A DNA stretch of 64,000 nucleotides, from positions 124,001-188,000 of the forward strand of contig CM043959.1 of the NCBI GenBank assembly GCA_014529385.2, in the 5' to 3' direction. A program made the position numbers and the translations under genes. Positions within the stretch are counted from its first letter, which is position 1, and every line of letters begins with the position of its first letter. Source of the stretch: Adiantum capillus-veneris. Its lineage: Eukaryota > Streptophyta > Polypodiopsida > Polypodiales > Pteridaceae. The notes below the pieces were generated by a model that saw only the letters and a program-made list of their open reading frames with translations, was not told where the DNA came from and did not search any database. Below, in pieces: positions 53,821 to 64,000 of this stretch.

Positions 53821-55863
53821 TCATCGAGAAAGTTTCCATAAGCACCTCCCAGGATCAAAGATCTTGAAATATCTTTCCCAAAGCGAGATGTATGGTATGG
53901 AATCACTTACTGATTTTGATTGAAGAAACTTGTAGATTTTACTGTTGTCCATCATTGCATCTATCACTATGAATGTGATATAAAAGATTGGTTGCTCTTC
54001 CTCTTGTGTAAAGTTAATGTATCTGCTACGATCTTCAAGATCTTGTATGAGCAAATTCCTAAACTGTAGCTCATAAATTTCATTCAACCTGGGTAGGCTC
54101 ATCAAGTAAAAAATTCTATGACCTTTATGATTTAAGAAAGCTTGATCCATGCTTCCAGCTGCTATTGAAAGATATTGCAGATAGTTTACCACATAAGTAG
54201 ATAATAGATGAAGGTTTCTATTGCTTCCAACACATTGGAAGAGAATAGATTTTGGTACTGATTGATGAAATATCCACATGTAGCAATCAACAAGTTTTTC
54301 ATCTATGATGAAGACCAGAAGCATCACAATGTGCAACCTCCATACAACAAAGAACCAAGTGAAGAAGATTTGGAAACATCCGTTTATCACCAAGTATTCA
54401 TGTCCTCTTCCACTTAAGAAGGTATGGTGTCCCCGATGAAAGGTATATGTGAAGAGAGGAGAAGTTGACCTTGAAGAGGTGAAACCCAATGTGAAGATGA
54501 TTGGGGCTTCAAAAGCTTGGATTTTCTTGCTAAGAGATTTTCCCATGAATGAAGAGCCACCCACTAAAACACCATTGGAGAGAATGATACCCTTCTGATA
54601 GTTTCCTTTTATGATTTTATCTTTTACTACTCTCCCATGTTCTTCATCCCCTTCTAAGCCCCCCCTTTGGCAAGGTTGTAACTCCTCACATTGTACCAGC
54701 TCAAAGGTTGATGGAATACTGTTTGATTTTGTGAAACATTTGGCTTCTTGCATGATAGGTTTCTCTATGCTTAACATACATGGGTCATACCAATGCTTTT
54801 CAACATCCTCAAACACTTCTTCAAGATTATCCTCACCTGGATTCAACTCACACTCTTCTACTTTGTTTTGGAGTTGGCATTCCATGTACACAATCATCTC
54901 TTTATGATCAATGTGGTCTATGATCTCTCCACCTATGATTTCATCTTCTTCTTCACTCTCTTCTTTTAGACAAGATACACTCTCAGAACATTCCATAAGA
55001 TCAAGGTTACCTTCAAGTTCTTCATTCTCCATAGAGTCATGTTGCACAAAAGCTTCGTCTGCTCGGACTAGAAATTGATCCTCCGCCAAAAGGTTGGATG
55101 TATCCATTATTGAATCATCAATGCCATTTGAGATATCTTGTGTCGATTTTTGCATGCTTGTGATAAAGGTAGAAGAAAGAGATTCCACATTTGAATCTTG
55201 GCCACACACTTTAGCACTTGAATAATCAGTTGGCATGTAAGTAACTTCTTCAACATTTTTCGGAGTAGAAGGAGACAAGTATGGCAAAGGAGATGACTCC
55301 TTGATAGAAACATTTTCATAAGGGTTGGTTCTTCCAGCATGATGGAAACCATTTTTGATGTAGAAGTACTTGTGAGACTTCCTTCGGGCAATAGTGACCG
55401 CTTCTTCAAAGGTAGAGGGTCCACTACAAGTAACCTTAGTCTTTAGGAAAGGAGACAAACCCGAAATAAATTGATCCATTTTTACATAATCTGGAAATGT
55501 AGAACTAAATCCACATCCTTCCCATTGACGAGAAAAAATATCCTCATAAGCATAGTAGTCTTCACCATGTTGTTGAAGTCTCCCTAGTGAAGCCCATGCT
55601 TTCTCCGTTGTTGGAACTTTAGAGAATCTGGCCTTCAAAGCTTTGGAAATTTGGGTATATCCATCTTCAATCTGAGAAGACATACTCCAAAACCATTGCT
55701 CAGCGTTGCCTCTAAGGCATAGCAATAGAAAATCCCCTTTTTCAATGTCATCCCTTTTACCAAGGATATGACAAACCATTCTAAAATCCACAAGAAAATC
55801 ATCAACATCTTCTTCTGGATTTCCAAAGAAGATTGGGATATCATCAAAGGTATAGCGTGTCAT
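53821..55863 (-). CDS. Gag-like protein of the large-LTR element, copy 1, with hydrophobic C-terminal part
   Basis: 680 codons, ATG at 55863-55861. Residues 1-165 form a Ty3/Gypsy-type Gag capsid domain (IFFGNPEEDVDDFLVDFRMV, LLLCLRGNAEQWFW, FISGLSPFLKTKVTC, TFEEAVTIARRKSHKY) related to the decayed Gag at 27762. Residues about 260-420 are strongly acidic (SEEEDEIIGGEIIDHIDH). No zinc knuckle, protease or RT is present. Residues about 496-520 (CFQIFFTWFFVVWRLHIVML, then LVFII) form a long hydrophobic stretch that could span a membrane, and the remaining 160 residues match no domain I know. The frame may be a deleted polyprotein whose C-terminus is read from former non-coding sequence, or Gag with an extra domain. 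Its twin at 58977-61019 encodes the same protein. Confidence 0.8.
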   Translation of the reverse strand: MTRYTFDDIPIFFGNPEEDVDDFLVDFRMVCHILGKRDDIEKGDFLLLCLRGNAEQWFWSMSSQIEDGYTQISKALKARFSKVPTTEKAWASLGRLQQHGEDYYAYEDIFSRQWEGCGFSSTFPDYVKMDQFISGLSPFLKTKVTCSGPSTFEEAVTIARRKSHKYFYIKNGFHHAGRTNPYENVSIKESSPLPYLSPSTPKNVEEVTYMPTDYSSAKVCGQDSNVESLSSTFITSMQKSTQDISNGIDDSIMDTSNLLAEDQFLVRADEAFVQHDSMENEELEGNLDLMECSESVSCLKEESEEEDEIIGGEIIDHIDHKEMIVYMECQLQNKVEECELNPGEDNLEEVFEDVEKHWYDPCMLSIEKPIMQEAKCFTKSNSIPSTFELVQCEELQPCQRGGLEGDEEHGRVVKDKIIKGNYQKGIILSNGVLVGGSSFMGKSLSKKIQAFEAPIIFTLGFTSSRSTSPLFTYTFHRGHHTFLSGRGHEYLVINGCFQIFFTWFFVVWRLHIVMLLVFIIDEKLVDCYMWIFHQSVPKSILFQCVGSNRNLHLLSTYVVNYLQYLSIAAGSMDQAFLNHKGHRIFYLMSLPRLNEIYELQFRNLLIQDLEDRSRYINFTQEEEQPIFYITFIVIDAMMDNSKIYKFLQSKSVSDSIPYISLWERYFKIFDPGRCLWKLSR

Positions 55864-56139
55864 AGTCTCTCAATGCTAGAACCGCACAAAGATTAGTTCC
55901 AAACAATCATCAACTAACTACACAAAGTTTTGAAAGGTCTTTCAACATGAATTCTAGACTTTTATGTGAAAATGTTTTTTTCCTTTCTTATGTTATGCAT
56001 AATCCGAACCATATTCTAGATCAATTTTTGTTTCCTTGAAATTAAACTCGGTCATACATGTTTTCATGATTCATAAAATCTACTTGATTATGCTGAAATT
56101 CAAGCATTCATGGAATACAACAACACTAAGCACACAATC

Positions 56140-56159
56140 GCTCCTCAGTAGGGGCACCA
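56140..56159 (-). promoter_or_regulatory. Primer binding region, first internal copy
   Basis: The minus strand TGGTGCCCCTACTGAGGAGC begins four bases inside the LTR 2 boundary. The same sequence is at 61296-61315. The tRNA was not identified; it is similar to the site at 27690. Confidence 0.65.
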
Positions 56160-56163
56160 AAAT

Positions 56164-57186
56164 TGAGGCAGTCCGGGGCGGGCAACAAGAGAGGCGACCT
56201 CTAAACACCCCTCAAGGCTCCTGTGCTGCTCAATTGGGGCTGTGGCAACCACAAGCACAACAAAACAACAAACCCACAGCCAAACCCAAACAAGATAGGG
56301 GCACCACCTAGTTATGGTATGCGAACTACGACGCAAGAGAGATTTTGGCACAACCAAGAAGATGCACCACACAACACACACAAGCAACCTCACACCAAGA
56401 CACGCACAAAATGGACCAGAGAGAGCTAGAGCAAAGGGAAGAGAGAGAGAGGAATGGATCTTACGTAATACCTTATTTGTGACTTGCAAATGGATATGGT
56501 TCGTTATGATGCTATCGTAGAACTTGTACAAAACTCACTCAATGCTTACTGATTGCTAAACATTGCCAAAACACACACACACACACTGTCTTAGGGTGTG
56601 GGAGACCTCTCACCACAATACCCTCTTACAATGGACACAAAACTGGCAATGAAAAACACACTAAAACACTTTCTAAAATCAAGATCAACCGATAAAAACT
56701 CAAATACACAAGTCACCTTGAATTCACCAAACCGTATTGCACAAATGGAAGGACGAAAATTTGAACGTCGAATCACGCCTTTGATGCACCAAACCTCAAT
56801 TTATTGATGATGAAGGAGCATATACAGTAGTGGTTTTGAGATTTGAGGAACTCACGCTCTCTCACTTGCAATGTGTAGCTTGAAGGCTTCTCTCACACCA
56901 AGAGTGAATCTCACAAGTGGTTGCTACGCCTAAGTCTCTCCTCACGCATAGAGTGTTGGGGTGCTATGTGAGATGTTGGAGGTTGTTTTACAAGAAGGAG
57001 AGGGGCCTATTTATAGGTTGGAGACCCCTCATTAAGATTATTGGAAATCCTAATTTACAAGCTAACAAATCAGGATTATGATTTTTTTTGAATATCAAAA
57101 CATTGCGGGCCTTCTTTGTCTGCTTGAGTCATGGGTGTGGGCTCAAAAGAGAGCATTATTGATGGTAGATAAGGTGAAAGTAAGTA

Positions 57187-57245
<59 letters not shown>

Positions 57246-58796
57246 ACTATACACATGTCTTGAGGTGAGGTGTCTTTTATGGTTAGGTCAATGCTATTTT
57301 GTGTTAGTATGTTAGTCGTTAGTAATCACTAGAAAGTTAATGATATATTTACAATGGGTAGAATGGGGTGGATGGTTGGAGTAAGATGGGTGAATGAAGT
57401 GAGCAAATCCTTGTGATGGTGAAGCTTGAAGAAGTTTTGGACTTACTTGTGTAGGTTCTCAAAATGACTATCGATCTTCTTCTTCGTCTTCTCTTCTTTA
57501 CGCCACCGTCGCCAAGGTTGATTATCACGATGAAAATGGTAATTCCATTGATGAGATCTCTTGATTTTCAGAGGTTAAGCATGGTACACATGCTGAATTT
57601 ATGTATATATATAAGGGTTAAGATGGAATTGTACTTTGGAGATAATAGAGAGAGGCATAGAGATGGTGTATGTACATGGAGAGCTCATATGAGAGCTATG
57701 GGAGTAAGTGGGGAGGTTAATGGTGAAGAAGTTGAGAGAAACCATTGAAGGTGCAGGTTTGAGTGAGGGATTGAGAGGAATGTGTGTGTGTGTGTGTGTG
57801 TAGAAGTGTGGAAAGAGGTGAGAGAAGACTATGGGCTACTTGTGAGAAAAGTGGGCAGACTGGGGGTCAGAGAGTGGCTACATTTTCTCTTTTGACCACC
57901 GCTCCAAATTCGGAGTGGAGATAGGTGCCAAAATTCTCACCAAAAAGCCTTTTTTAATGCCTGCAAAAGTCTTTTAGTGGCCCCCTCCTTTGTTGAATTT
58001 GCACAATGCATCCAAGAGTGAGCCCCTTCTTTGTCATATTATAATACAAAGCATCCAAGTTGCCCTTGACCCATGCATGGAGGAGGATTATTGGTGAATA
58101 AAGAAATATATACATGGTGGGACTAGTGTATGGACTATTCATGGACTTTAGCTCAATGAGCACATGGTGTTAGAATAATGAGTAAAAATAATAATAAAAA
58201 TATGGAGGAGTTATGGATATGGAAAGATATTGGAATCATATGATATGGTCCCTCCTTGAATTATTTTGGGTGAAAGAGGAAAAGGTATGCAAGTAAATAA
58301 TATAATAAAAGTAACCAATGAGTAGAAATCAATTTTTTGTTTTCACGAGGGTGAGGGTGAAAATGTGGGAGTGATTTGTATACTGGAAAAATATGAGGTT
58401 AGAGTATGTACATATTGGCAAAAAAAATAATTATGGTGTAAGAGAATGAAAGAAGGTGTACATAGGTTTAATAAAACACACACCTAAGTAGAAATATTTA
58501 AATAAAATACCAAAATAATTAAAAAAAATCCCTATATTTAGGCCATATATACAATGAAATATTTACACACAAAGAGGCCATAATATACTTTTATTTTTTA
58601 TTTATTTTTATTTTTTTGGCTCAACTAGCCCAGTGACTAGCTAGCTGAGGGTTTTTAAGGAGATATGGAAAAAGTCCCGTAACTCACACACGCCTATGTA
58701 CAGTGAAATGGTAGGGATAGCCATAGTGTTTGGGTGAATTTGGTAGGGTGAGGTAGCTTACTATGGCAATTATGGAGAGCCAAAAAACGGCTATCA
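56164..58796 (-). repeat. LTR 2 of the array (shared middle LTR)
   Basis: 2633 bp. It has a private replacement of 78 bp (52643-52720 in LTR 1) by 11 bp (57866-57876), net minus 67, and private changes such as GAAGTTGAG. Its (GA)n array is 57189-57243. At most other sites it agrees with LTR 3. Confidence 0.88.
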
Positions 58797-58976
58797 TTAG
58801 CCCCCCCCTTAGATAATGGTACATTCATGTACCATTTATCCGATCATACAACATGTAGATTGTGTAACGTCTGTCTTTGTCTGCTCTCATCTTTGTATGA
58901 TTAAGAAACCTTGTGTGATATGAAAGGTTCTCAGAGCCAATAGCAGGATGAAATGAAGTGACGGAGTAAACCTCCT

Positions 58977-61019
58977 TCATCGAGAAAGTTTCCATAAGCA
59001 CCTCCCAGGATCAAAGATCTTGAAATATCTTTCCCAAAGCGAGATGTATGGTATGGAATCACTTACTGATTTTGATTGAAGAAACTTGTAGATTTTACTG
59101 TTGTCCATCATTGCATCTATCACTATGAATGTGATATAAAAGATTGGTTGCTCTTCCTCTTGTGTAAAGTTAATGTATCTGCTACGATCTTCAAGATCTT
59201 GTATGAGCAAATTCCTAAACTGTAGCTCATAAATTTCATTCAACCTGGGTAGGCTCATCAAGTAAAAAATTCTATGACCTTTATGATTTAAGAAAGCTTG
59301 ATCCATGCTTCCAGCTGCTATTGAAAGATATTGCAGATAGTTTACCACATAAGTAGATAATAGATGAAGGTTTCTATTGCTTCCAACACATTGGAAGAGA
59401 ATAGATTTTGGTACTGATTGATGAAATATCCACATGTAGCAATCAACAAGTTTTTCATCTATGATGAAGACCAGAAGCATCACAATGTGCAACCTCCATA
59501 CAACAAAGAACCAAGTGAAGAAGATTTGGAAACATCCGTTTATCACCAAGTATTCATGTCCTCTTCCACTTAAGAAGGTATGGTGTCCCCGATGAAAGGT
59601 ATATGTGAAGAGAGGAGAAGTTGACCTTGAAGAGGTGAAACCCAATGTGAAGATGATTGGGGCTTCAAAAGCTTGGATTTTCTTGCTAAGAGATTTTCCC
59701 ATGAATGAAGAGCCACCCACTAAAACACCATTGGAGAGAATGATACCCTTCTGATAGTTTCCTTTTATGATTTTATCTTTTACTACTCTCCCATGTTCTT
59801 CATCCCCTTCTAAGCCCCCCCTTTGGCAAGGTTGTAACTCCTCACATTGTACCAGCTCAAAGGTTGATGGAATACTGTTTGATTTTGTGAAACATTTGGC
59901 TTCTTGCATGATAGGTTTCTCTATGCTTAACATACATGGGTCATACCAATGCTTTTCAACATCCTCAAACACTTCTTCAAGATTATCCTCACCTGGATTC
60001 AACTCACACTCTTCTACTTTGTTTTGGAGTTGGCATTCCATGTACACAATCATCTCTTTATGATCAATGTGGTCTATGATCTCTCCACCTATGATTTCAT
60101 CTTCTTCTTCACTCTCTTCTTTTAGACAAGATACACTCTCAGAACATTCCATAAGATCAAGGTTACCTTCAAGTTCTTCATTCTCCATAGAGTCATGTTG
60201 CACAAAAGCTTCGTCTGCTCGGACTAGAAATTGATCCTCCGCCAAAAGGTTGGATGTATCCATTATTGAATCATCAATGCCATTTGAGATATCTTGTGTC
60301 GATTTTTGCATGCTTGTGATAAAGGTAGAAGAAAGAGATTCCACATTTGAATCTTGGCCACACACTTTAGCACTTGAATAATCAGTTGGCATGTAAGTAA
60401 CTTCTTCAACATTTTTCGGAGTAGAAGGAGACAAGTATGGCAAAGGAGATGACTCCTTGATAGAAACATTTTCATAAGGGTTGGTTCTTCCAGCATGATG
60501 GAAACCATTTTTGATGTAGAAGTACTTGTGAGACTTCCTTCGGGCAATAGTGACCGCTTCTTCAAAGGTAGAGGGTCCACTACAAGTAACCTTAGTCTTT
60601 AGGAAAGGAGACAAACCCGAAATAAATTGATCCATTTTTACATAATCTGGAAATGTAGAACTAAATCCACATCCTTCCCATTGACGAGAAAAAATATCCT
60701 CATAAGCATAGTAGTCTTCACCATGTTGTTGAAGTCTCCCTAGTGAAGCCCATGCTTTCTCCGTTGTTGGAACTTTAGAGAATCTGGCCTTCAAAGCTTT
60801 GGAAATTTGGGTATATCCATCTTCAATCTGAGAAGACATACTCCAAAACCATTGCTCAGCGTTGCCTCTAAGGCATAGCAATAGAAAATCCCCTTTTTCA
60901 ATGTCATCCCTTTTACCAAGGATATGACAAACCATTCTAAAATCCACAAGAAAATCATCAACATCTTCTTCTGGATTTCCAAAGAAGATTGGGATATCAT
61001 CAAAGGTATAGCGTGTCAT
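58977..61019 (-). CDS. Gag-like protein of the large-LTR element, copy 2
   Basis: Its translation is the same 680 residues as the frame at 53821-55863, exactly 5156 bp away. It has the same domains: Gag capsid region 1-165, acidic middle, and hydrophobic stretch near 496-520. The only difference I noticed between the two internal regions is outside the frame, at about 56118 versus 61274 (TACAAC/TAGAAC). Near-perfect identity indicates a very recent duplication or an assembly duplication. The minus-strand TATA box in LTR 3 would drive this copy. Confidence 0.8.
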   Translation of the reverse strand: MTRYTFDDIPIFFGNPEEDVDDFLVDFRMVCHILGKRDDIEKGDFLLLCLRGNAEQWFWSMSSQIEDGYTQISKALKARFSKVPTTEKAWASLGRLQQHGEDYYAYEDIFSRQWEGCGFSSTFPDYVKMDQFISGLSPFLKTKVTCSGPSTFEEAVTIARRKSHKYFYIKNGFHHAGRTNPYENVSIKESSPLPYLSPSTPKNVEEVTYMPTDYSSAKVCGQDSNVESLSSTFITSMQKSTQDISNGIDDSIMDTSNLLAEDQFLVRADEAFVQHDSMENEELEGNLDLMECSESVSCLKEESEEEDEIIGGEIIDHIDHKEMIVYMECQLQNKVEECELNPGEDNLEEVFEDVEKHWYDPCMLSIEKPIMQEAKCFTKSNSIPSTFELVQCEELQPCQRGGLEGDEEHGRVVKDKIIKGNYQKGIILSNGVLVGGSSFMGKSLSKKIQAFEAPIIFTLGFTSSRSTSPLFTYTFHRGHHTFLSGRGHEYLVINGCFQIFFTWFFVVWRLHIVMLLVFIIDEKLVDCYMWIFHQSVPKSILFQCVGSNRNLHLLSTYVVNYLQYLSIAAGSMDQAFLNHKGHRIFYLMSLPRLNEIYELQFRNLLIQDLEDRSRYINFTQEEEQPIFYITFIVIDAMMDNSKIYKFLQSKSVSDSIPYISLWERYFKIFDPGRCLWKLSR

Positions 61020-61319
61020 AGTCTCTCAATGCTAGAACCGCACAAAGATTAGTTCCAAACAATCATCAACTAACTACACAAAGTTTTGAAAGGTCTTTCA
61101 ACATGAATTCTAGACTTTTATGTGAAAATGTTTTTTTCCTTTCTTATGTTATGCATAATCCGAACCATATTCTAGATCAATTTTTGTTTCCTTGAAATTA
61201 AACTCGGTCATACATGTTTTCATGATTCATAAAATCTACTTGATTATGCTGAAATTCAAGCATTCATGGAATAGAACAACACTAAGCACACAATCGCTCC
61301 TCAGTAGGGGCACCAAAAT

Positions 61320-62342
61320 TGAGGCAGTCCGGGGCGGGCAACAAGAGAGGCGACCTCTAAACACCCCTCAAGGCTCCTGTGCTGCTCAATTGGGGCTGTG
61401 GCAACCACAAGCACAACAAAACAACAAACCCACAGCCAAACCCAAACAAGATAGGGGCACCACCTAGTTATGGTATGCGAACTACGACGCAAGAGAGATT
61501 TTGGCACAACCAAGAAGATGCACCACACAACACACACAAGCAACCTCACACCAAGACACGCACAAAATGGACCAGAGAGAGCTAGAGCAAAGGGAAGAGA
61601 GAGAGAGGAATGGATCTTACGTAATACCTTATTTGTGACTTGCAAATGGATATGGTTCGTTATGATGCTATCGTAGAACTTGTACAAAACTCACTCAATG
61701 CTTACTGATTGCTAAACATTGCCAAAACACACACACACACACTGTCTTAGGGTGTGGGAGACCTCTCACCACAATACCCTCTTACAATGGACACAAAACT
61801 GGCAATGAAAAACACACTAAAACACTTTCTAAAATCAAGATCAACCGATAAAAACTCAAATACACAAGTCACCTTGAATTCACCAAACCGTATTGCACAA
61901 ATGGAAGGACGAAAATTTGAACGTCGAATCACGCCTTTGATGCACCAAACCTCAATTTATTGATGATGAAGGAGCATATACAGTAGTGGTTTTGAGATTT
62001 GAGGAACTCACGCTCTCTCACTTGCAATGTGTAGCTTGAAGGCTTCTCTCACACCAAGAGTGAATCTCACAAGTGGTTGCTACGCCTAAGTCTCTCCTCA
62101 CGCATAGAGTGTTGGGGTGCTATGTGAGATGTTGGAGGTTGTTTTACAAGAAGGAGAGGGGCCTATTTATAGGTTGGAGACCCCTCATTAAGATTATTGG
62201 AAATCCTAATTTACAAGCTAACAAATCAGGATTATGATTTTTTTTGAATATCAAAACATTGCGGGCCTTCTTTGTCTGCTTGAGTCATGGGTGTGGGCTC
62301 AAAAGAGAGCATTATTGATGGTAGATAAGGTGAAAGTAAGTA

Positions 62343-62401
<59 letters not shown>

Positions 62402-64000
62402 ACTATACACATGTCTTGAGGTGAGGTGTCTTTTATGGTTAGGTCAATGCTATTTTGTGTTAGTATGTTAGTCGTTAGTAATCACTAGAAAGTTAATGAT
62501 ATATTTACAATGGGTAGAATGGGGTGGATGGTTGGAGTAAGATGGTTGAATGAAGTGAGCAAATCCTTGTGATGGTGAAGCTTGAAGAAGTTTTGGACTT
62601 ACTTGTGTAGGTTCTCAAAATGACTATCGATCTTCTTCTTCGTCTTCTCTTCTTTACGCCACCGTCGCCAAGGTTGATTATCACGATGAAAATGGTAATT
62701 CCATTGATGAGATCTCTTGATTTTCAGAGGTTAAGCATGGTACACATGCTGAATTTATGTATATATATAAGGGTTAAGATGGAATTGTACTTTGGAGATA
62801 ATAGAGAGAGGCATAGAGATGGTGTATGTACATGGAGAGCTCATATGAGAGCTATGGGAGTAAGTGGGGAGGTTAATGGTGAAGAAGGTGAGAGAAACCA
62901 TTGAAGGTGCAGGTTTGAGTGAGGGATTGAGAGGAATGTGTGTGTGTGTGTGTGTGTAGAAGTGTGGAAAGAGGTGAGAGAAGACTATGGGCTACTTGTG
63001 AGAAAAGTGGGCAGACTGGGGTCCACTCAAAAAATCATATCTCTCCGTTGGTAGCTCCAAAAATCATGAAATAATTTGAGGTGATTATTCAGAGCGTGGG
63101 CTACATTTTCTCTTTTGACCACCGCTCCAAATTCGGAGTGGAGACAGGTGCCAAAATTCTCACCAAAAAGCCTTTTTTAATGCCTGCAAAAGTCTTTTAG
63201 TGGCCCCCTCCTTTGTTGAATTTGCACAATGCATCCAAGAGTGAGCCCCTTCTTTGTCATATTATAATACAAAGCATCCAAGTTGCCCTTGACCCATGCA
63301 TGGAGGAGGATTATTGGTGAATAAAGAAATATATACATGGTGGGACTAGTGTATGGACTATTCATGGACTTTAGCTCAATGAGCACATGGTGTTAGAATA
63401 ATGAGTAAAAATAATAATAAAAATATGGAGGAGTTATGGATATGGAAAGATATTGGAATCATATGATATGGTCCCTCCTTGAATTATTTTGGGTGAAAGA
63501 GGAAAAGGTATGCAAGTAAATAATATAATAAAAGTAACCAATGAGTAGAAATCAATTTTTTGTTTTCACGAGGGTGAGGGTGAAAATGTGGGAGTGATTT
63601 GTATACAGAAAAAATATGAGGTTAGAGTATGTACATATTGGCAAAAAAAATAATTATGGTGTAAGAGAATGAAAGAAGGTGTACATAGGTTTAATAAAAC
63701 ACACACCTAAGTAGAAATATTTAAATAAAATACCAAAATAATTAAAAAAAATCCCTATATTTAGGCCATATATACAATGAAATATTTACACACAAAGAGG
63801 CCATAATATACTTTTATTTTTTATTTATTTTTATTTTTTTGGCTCAACTAGCCCAGTGACTAGCTAGCTGAGGGTTTTTAAGGAGATATGGAAAAAGTCC
63901 CGTAACTCACACACGCCTATGTACAGTGAAATGGTAGGGATAGCCATAGTGTTTGGGTGAATTTGGTAGGGTGAGGTAGCTTACTATGGCAATTATGGAG
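61320..64000 (-). repeat. LTR 3 of the array (outer 5' LTR), truncated by the window end
   Basis: It retains the 78-bp segment missing from LTR 2 and a long (GA)n (62344-62399). It lacks about the last 19 bases (AGCCAAAAAACGGCTATCA in the other copies), which lie beyond 64000. Confidence 0.87.

Larger units (their letters stand above)
50974..64000 (-). mobile_element. Tandem array of large-LTR, gag-only Gypsy-like elements (LTR-int-LTR-int-LTR), runs off the window
   Basis: Three direct LTR copies (50974-53640, 56164-58796 and 61320 to beyond 64000) separate two internal regions of 2523 bp (53641-56163 and 58797-61319). The period is 5156 bp. In minus orientation each LTR starts TGATAGCCG and ends GCCTCA. 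The primer region (TGGTGCCCCTACTGAGGAGC) and the G-rich purine tract flank the internal regions as expected. Each internal region encodes only a 680-codon gag-like protein. Comparison with 58777-58796 shows that the window ends about 19 bases short of the outer LTR end. The left target site is ACTGG (50969-50973). Confidence 0.88.

Noticed and set aside
54611-54907. 98-codon frame on the plus strand (and the copy at 59767-60063)
   Set aside because: It is the shadow of the minus-strand gag-like frame and is duplicated only because the whole unit is.
56145-56531. 128-codon minus-strand frame in the LTR end (and the copy at 61301-61687)
   Set aside because: It crosses the LTR/primer-site boundary, lies in LTR sequence with a GA/CT tract, and has an LTR 1 counterpart with a shifted frame.

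Overview
The window looks like nuclear DNA of a land plant, most likely a repeat-rich non-seed plant such as a fern or lycophyte. That placement is an inference. It rests on dense nested LTR retrotransposons with plant-type primer binding sites (initiator tRNA-Met and tRNA-Asp), plant-style TATA boxes, PPR gene debris, very long (GA/CT)n arrays and relics of a host-like reverse-transcriptase gene. I found no rRNA, tRNA, CRISPR array or intact ordinary host gene. The window is mainly a record of retroelements inserting into each other and into decayed genes.

Layout. 1-1530: duplicated low-complexity DNA with GA arrays. 1531-10268: an old, decayed Ty3/Gypsy element whose left LTR is split by a 3.9-kb Copia-derived element (1852-5731, target duplication AAATT). 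That inserted element keeps gag and protease fused to a scrap of reverse transcriptase. 10274-12518: a flanking repeat, then a cluster of CT, CA, GA and poly-C arrays. 12566-15227: a non-coding short-LTR element (131-bp LTRs, target duplication ATAAT) filled with tandem arrays. 15932-16525: a kinase-like pseudogene on the minus strand. 18682-27607: a young 8.9-kb Gypsy element (near-identical LTRs, target duplication GGGGT) with one intact 1726-codon gag-protease frame and no RT, RNase H or integrase. It sits just inside the 5' end of an older decayed Gypsy element (27690-30310). 30440-31500: a PPR pseudogene on the minus strand.

31790-35110 and 39152-50973 hold two paralogous, broken copies of an unusual reverse-transcriptase gene (motifs DITQCYEN, HGIPMG, YMDD). 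It resembles the rvt class of RT-related cellular genes, or Penelope-like RTs. The second copy is cut by two later insertions: a reverse-oriented relative of the short-LTR element (40223-42966) and an intact, very young Ty1/Copia element (44065-49242, 227-bp LTRs, target duplication CAAAT, 1428-codon Gag-Pol).

50974-64000 is a tandem LTR-internal-LTR-internal-LTR array in minus orientation (period 5156 bp). Its LTRs are 2.6-2.7 kb, and each 2.5-kb internal region carries only a 680-codon gag-like frame. The window ends about 19 bases before the outer end of the third LTR.

How they fit together. Only the Copia element at 44065 encodes a full replication set. Three other families (Copia-derived 3.9 kb, Gypsy 8.9 kb, large-LTR array) keep a Gag frame but lack polymerase, and the short-LTR family encodes nothing. 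Most of the element content here therefore appears to depend on enzymes supplied in trans.
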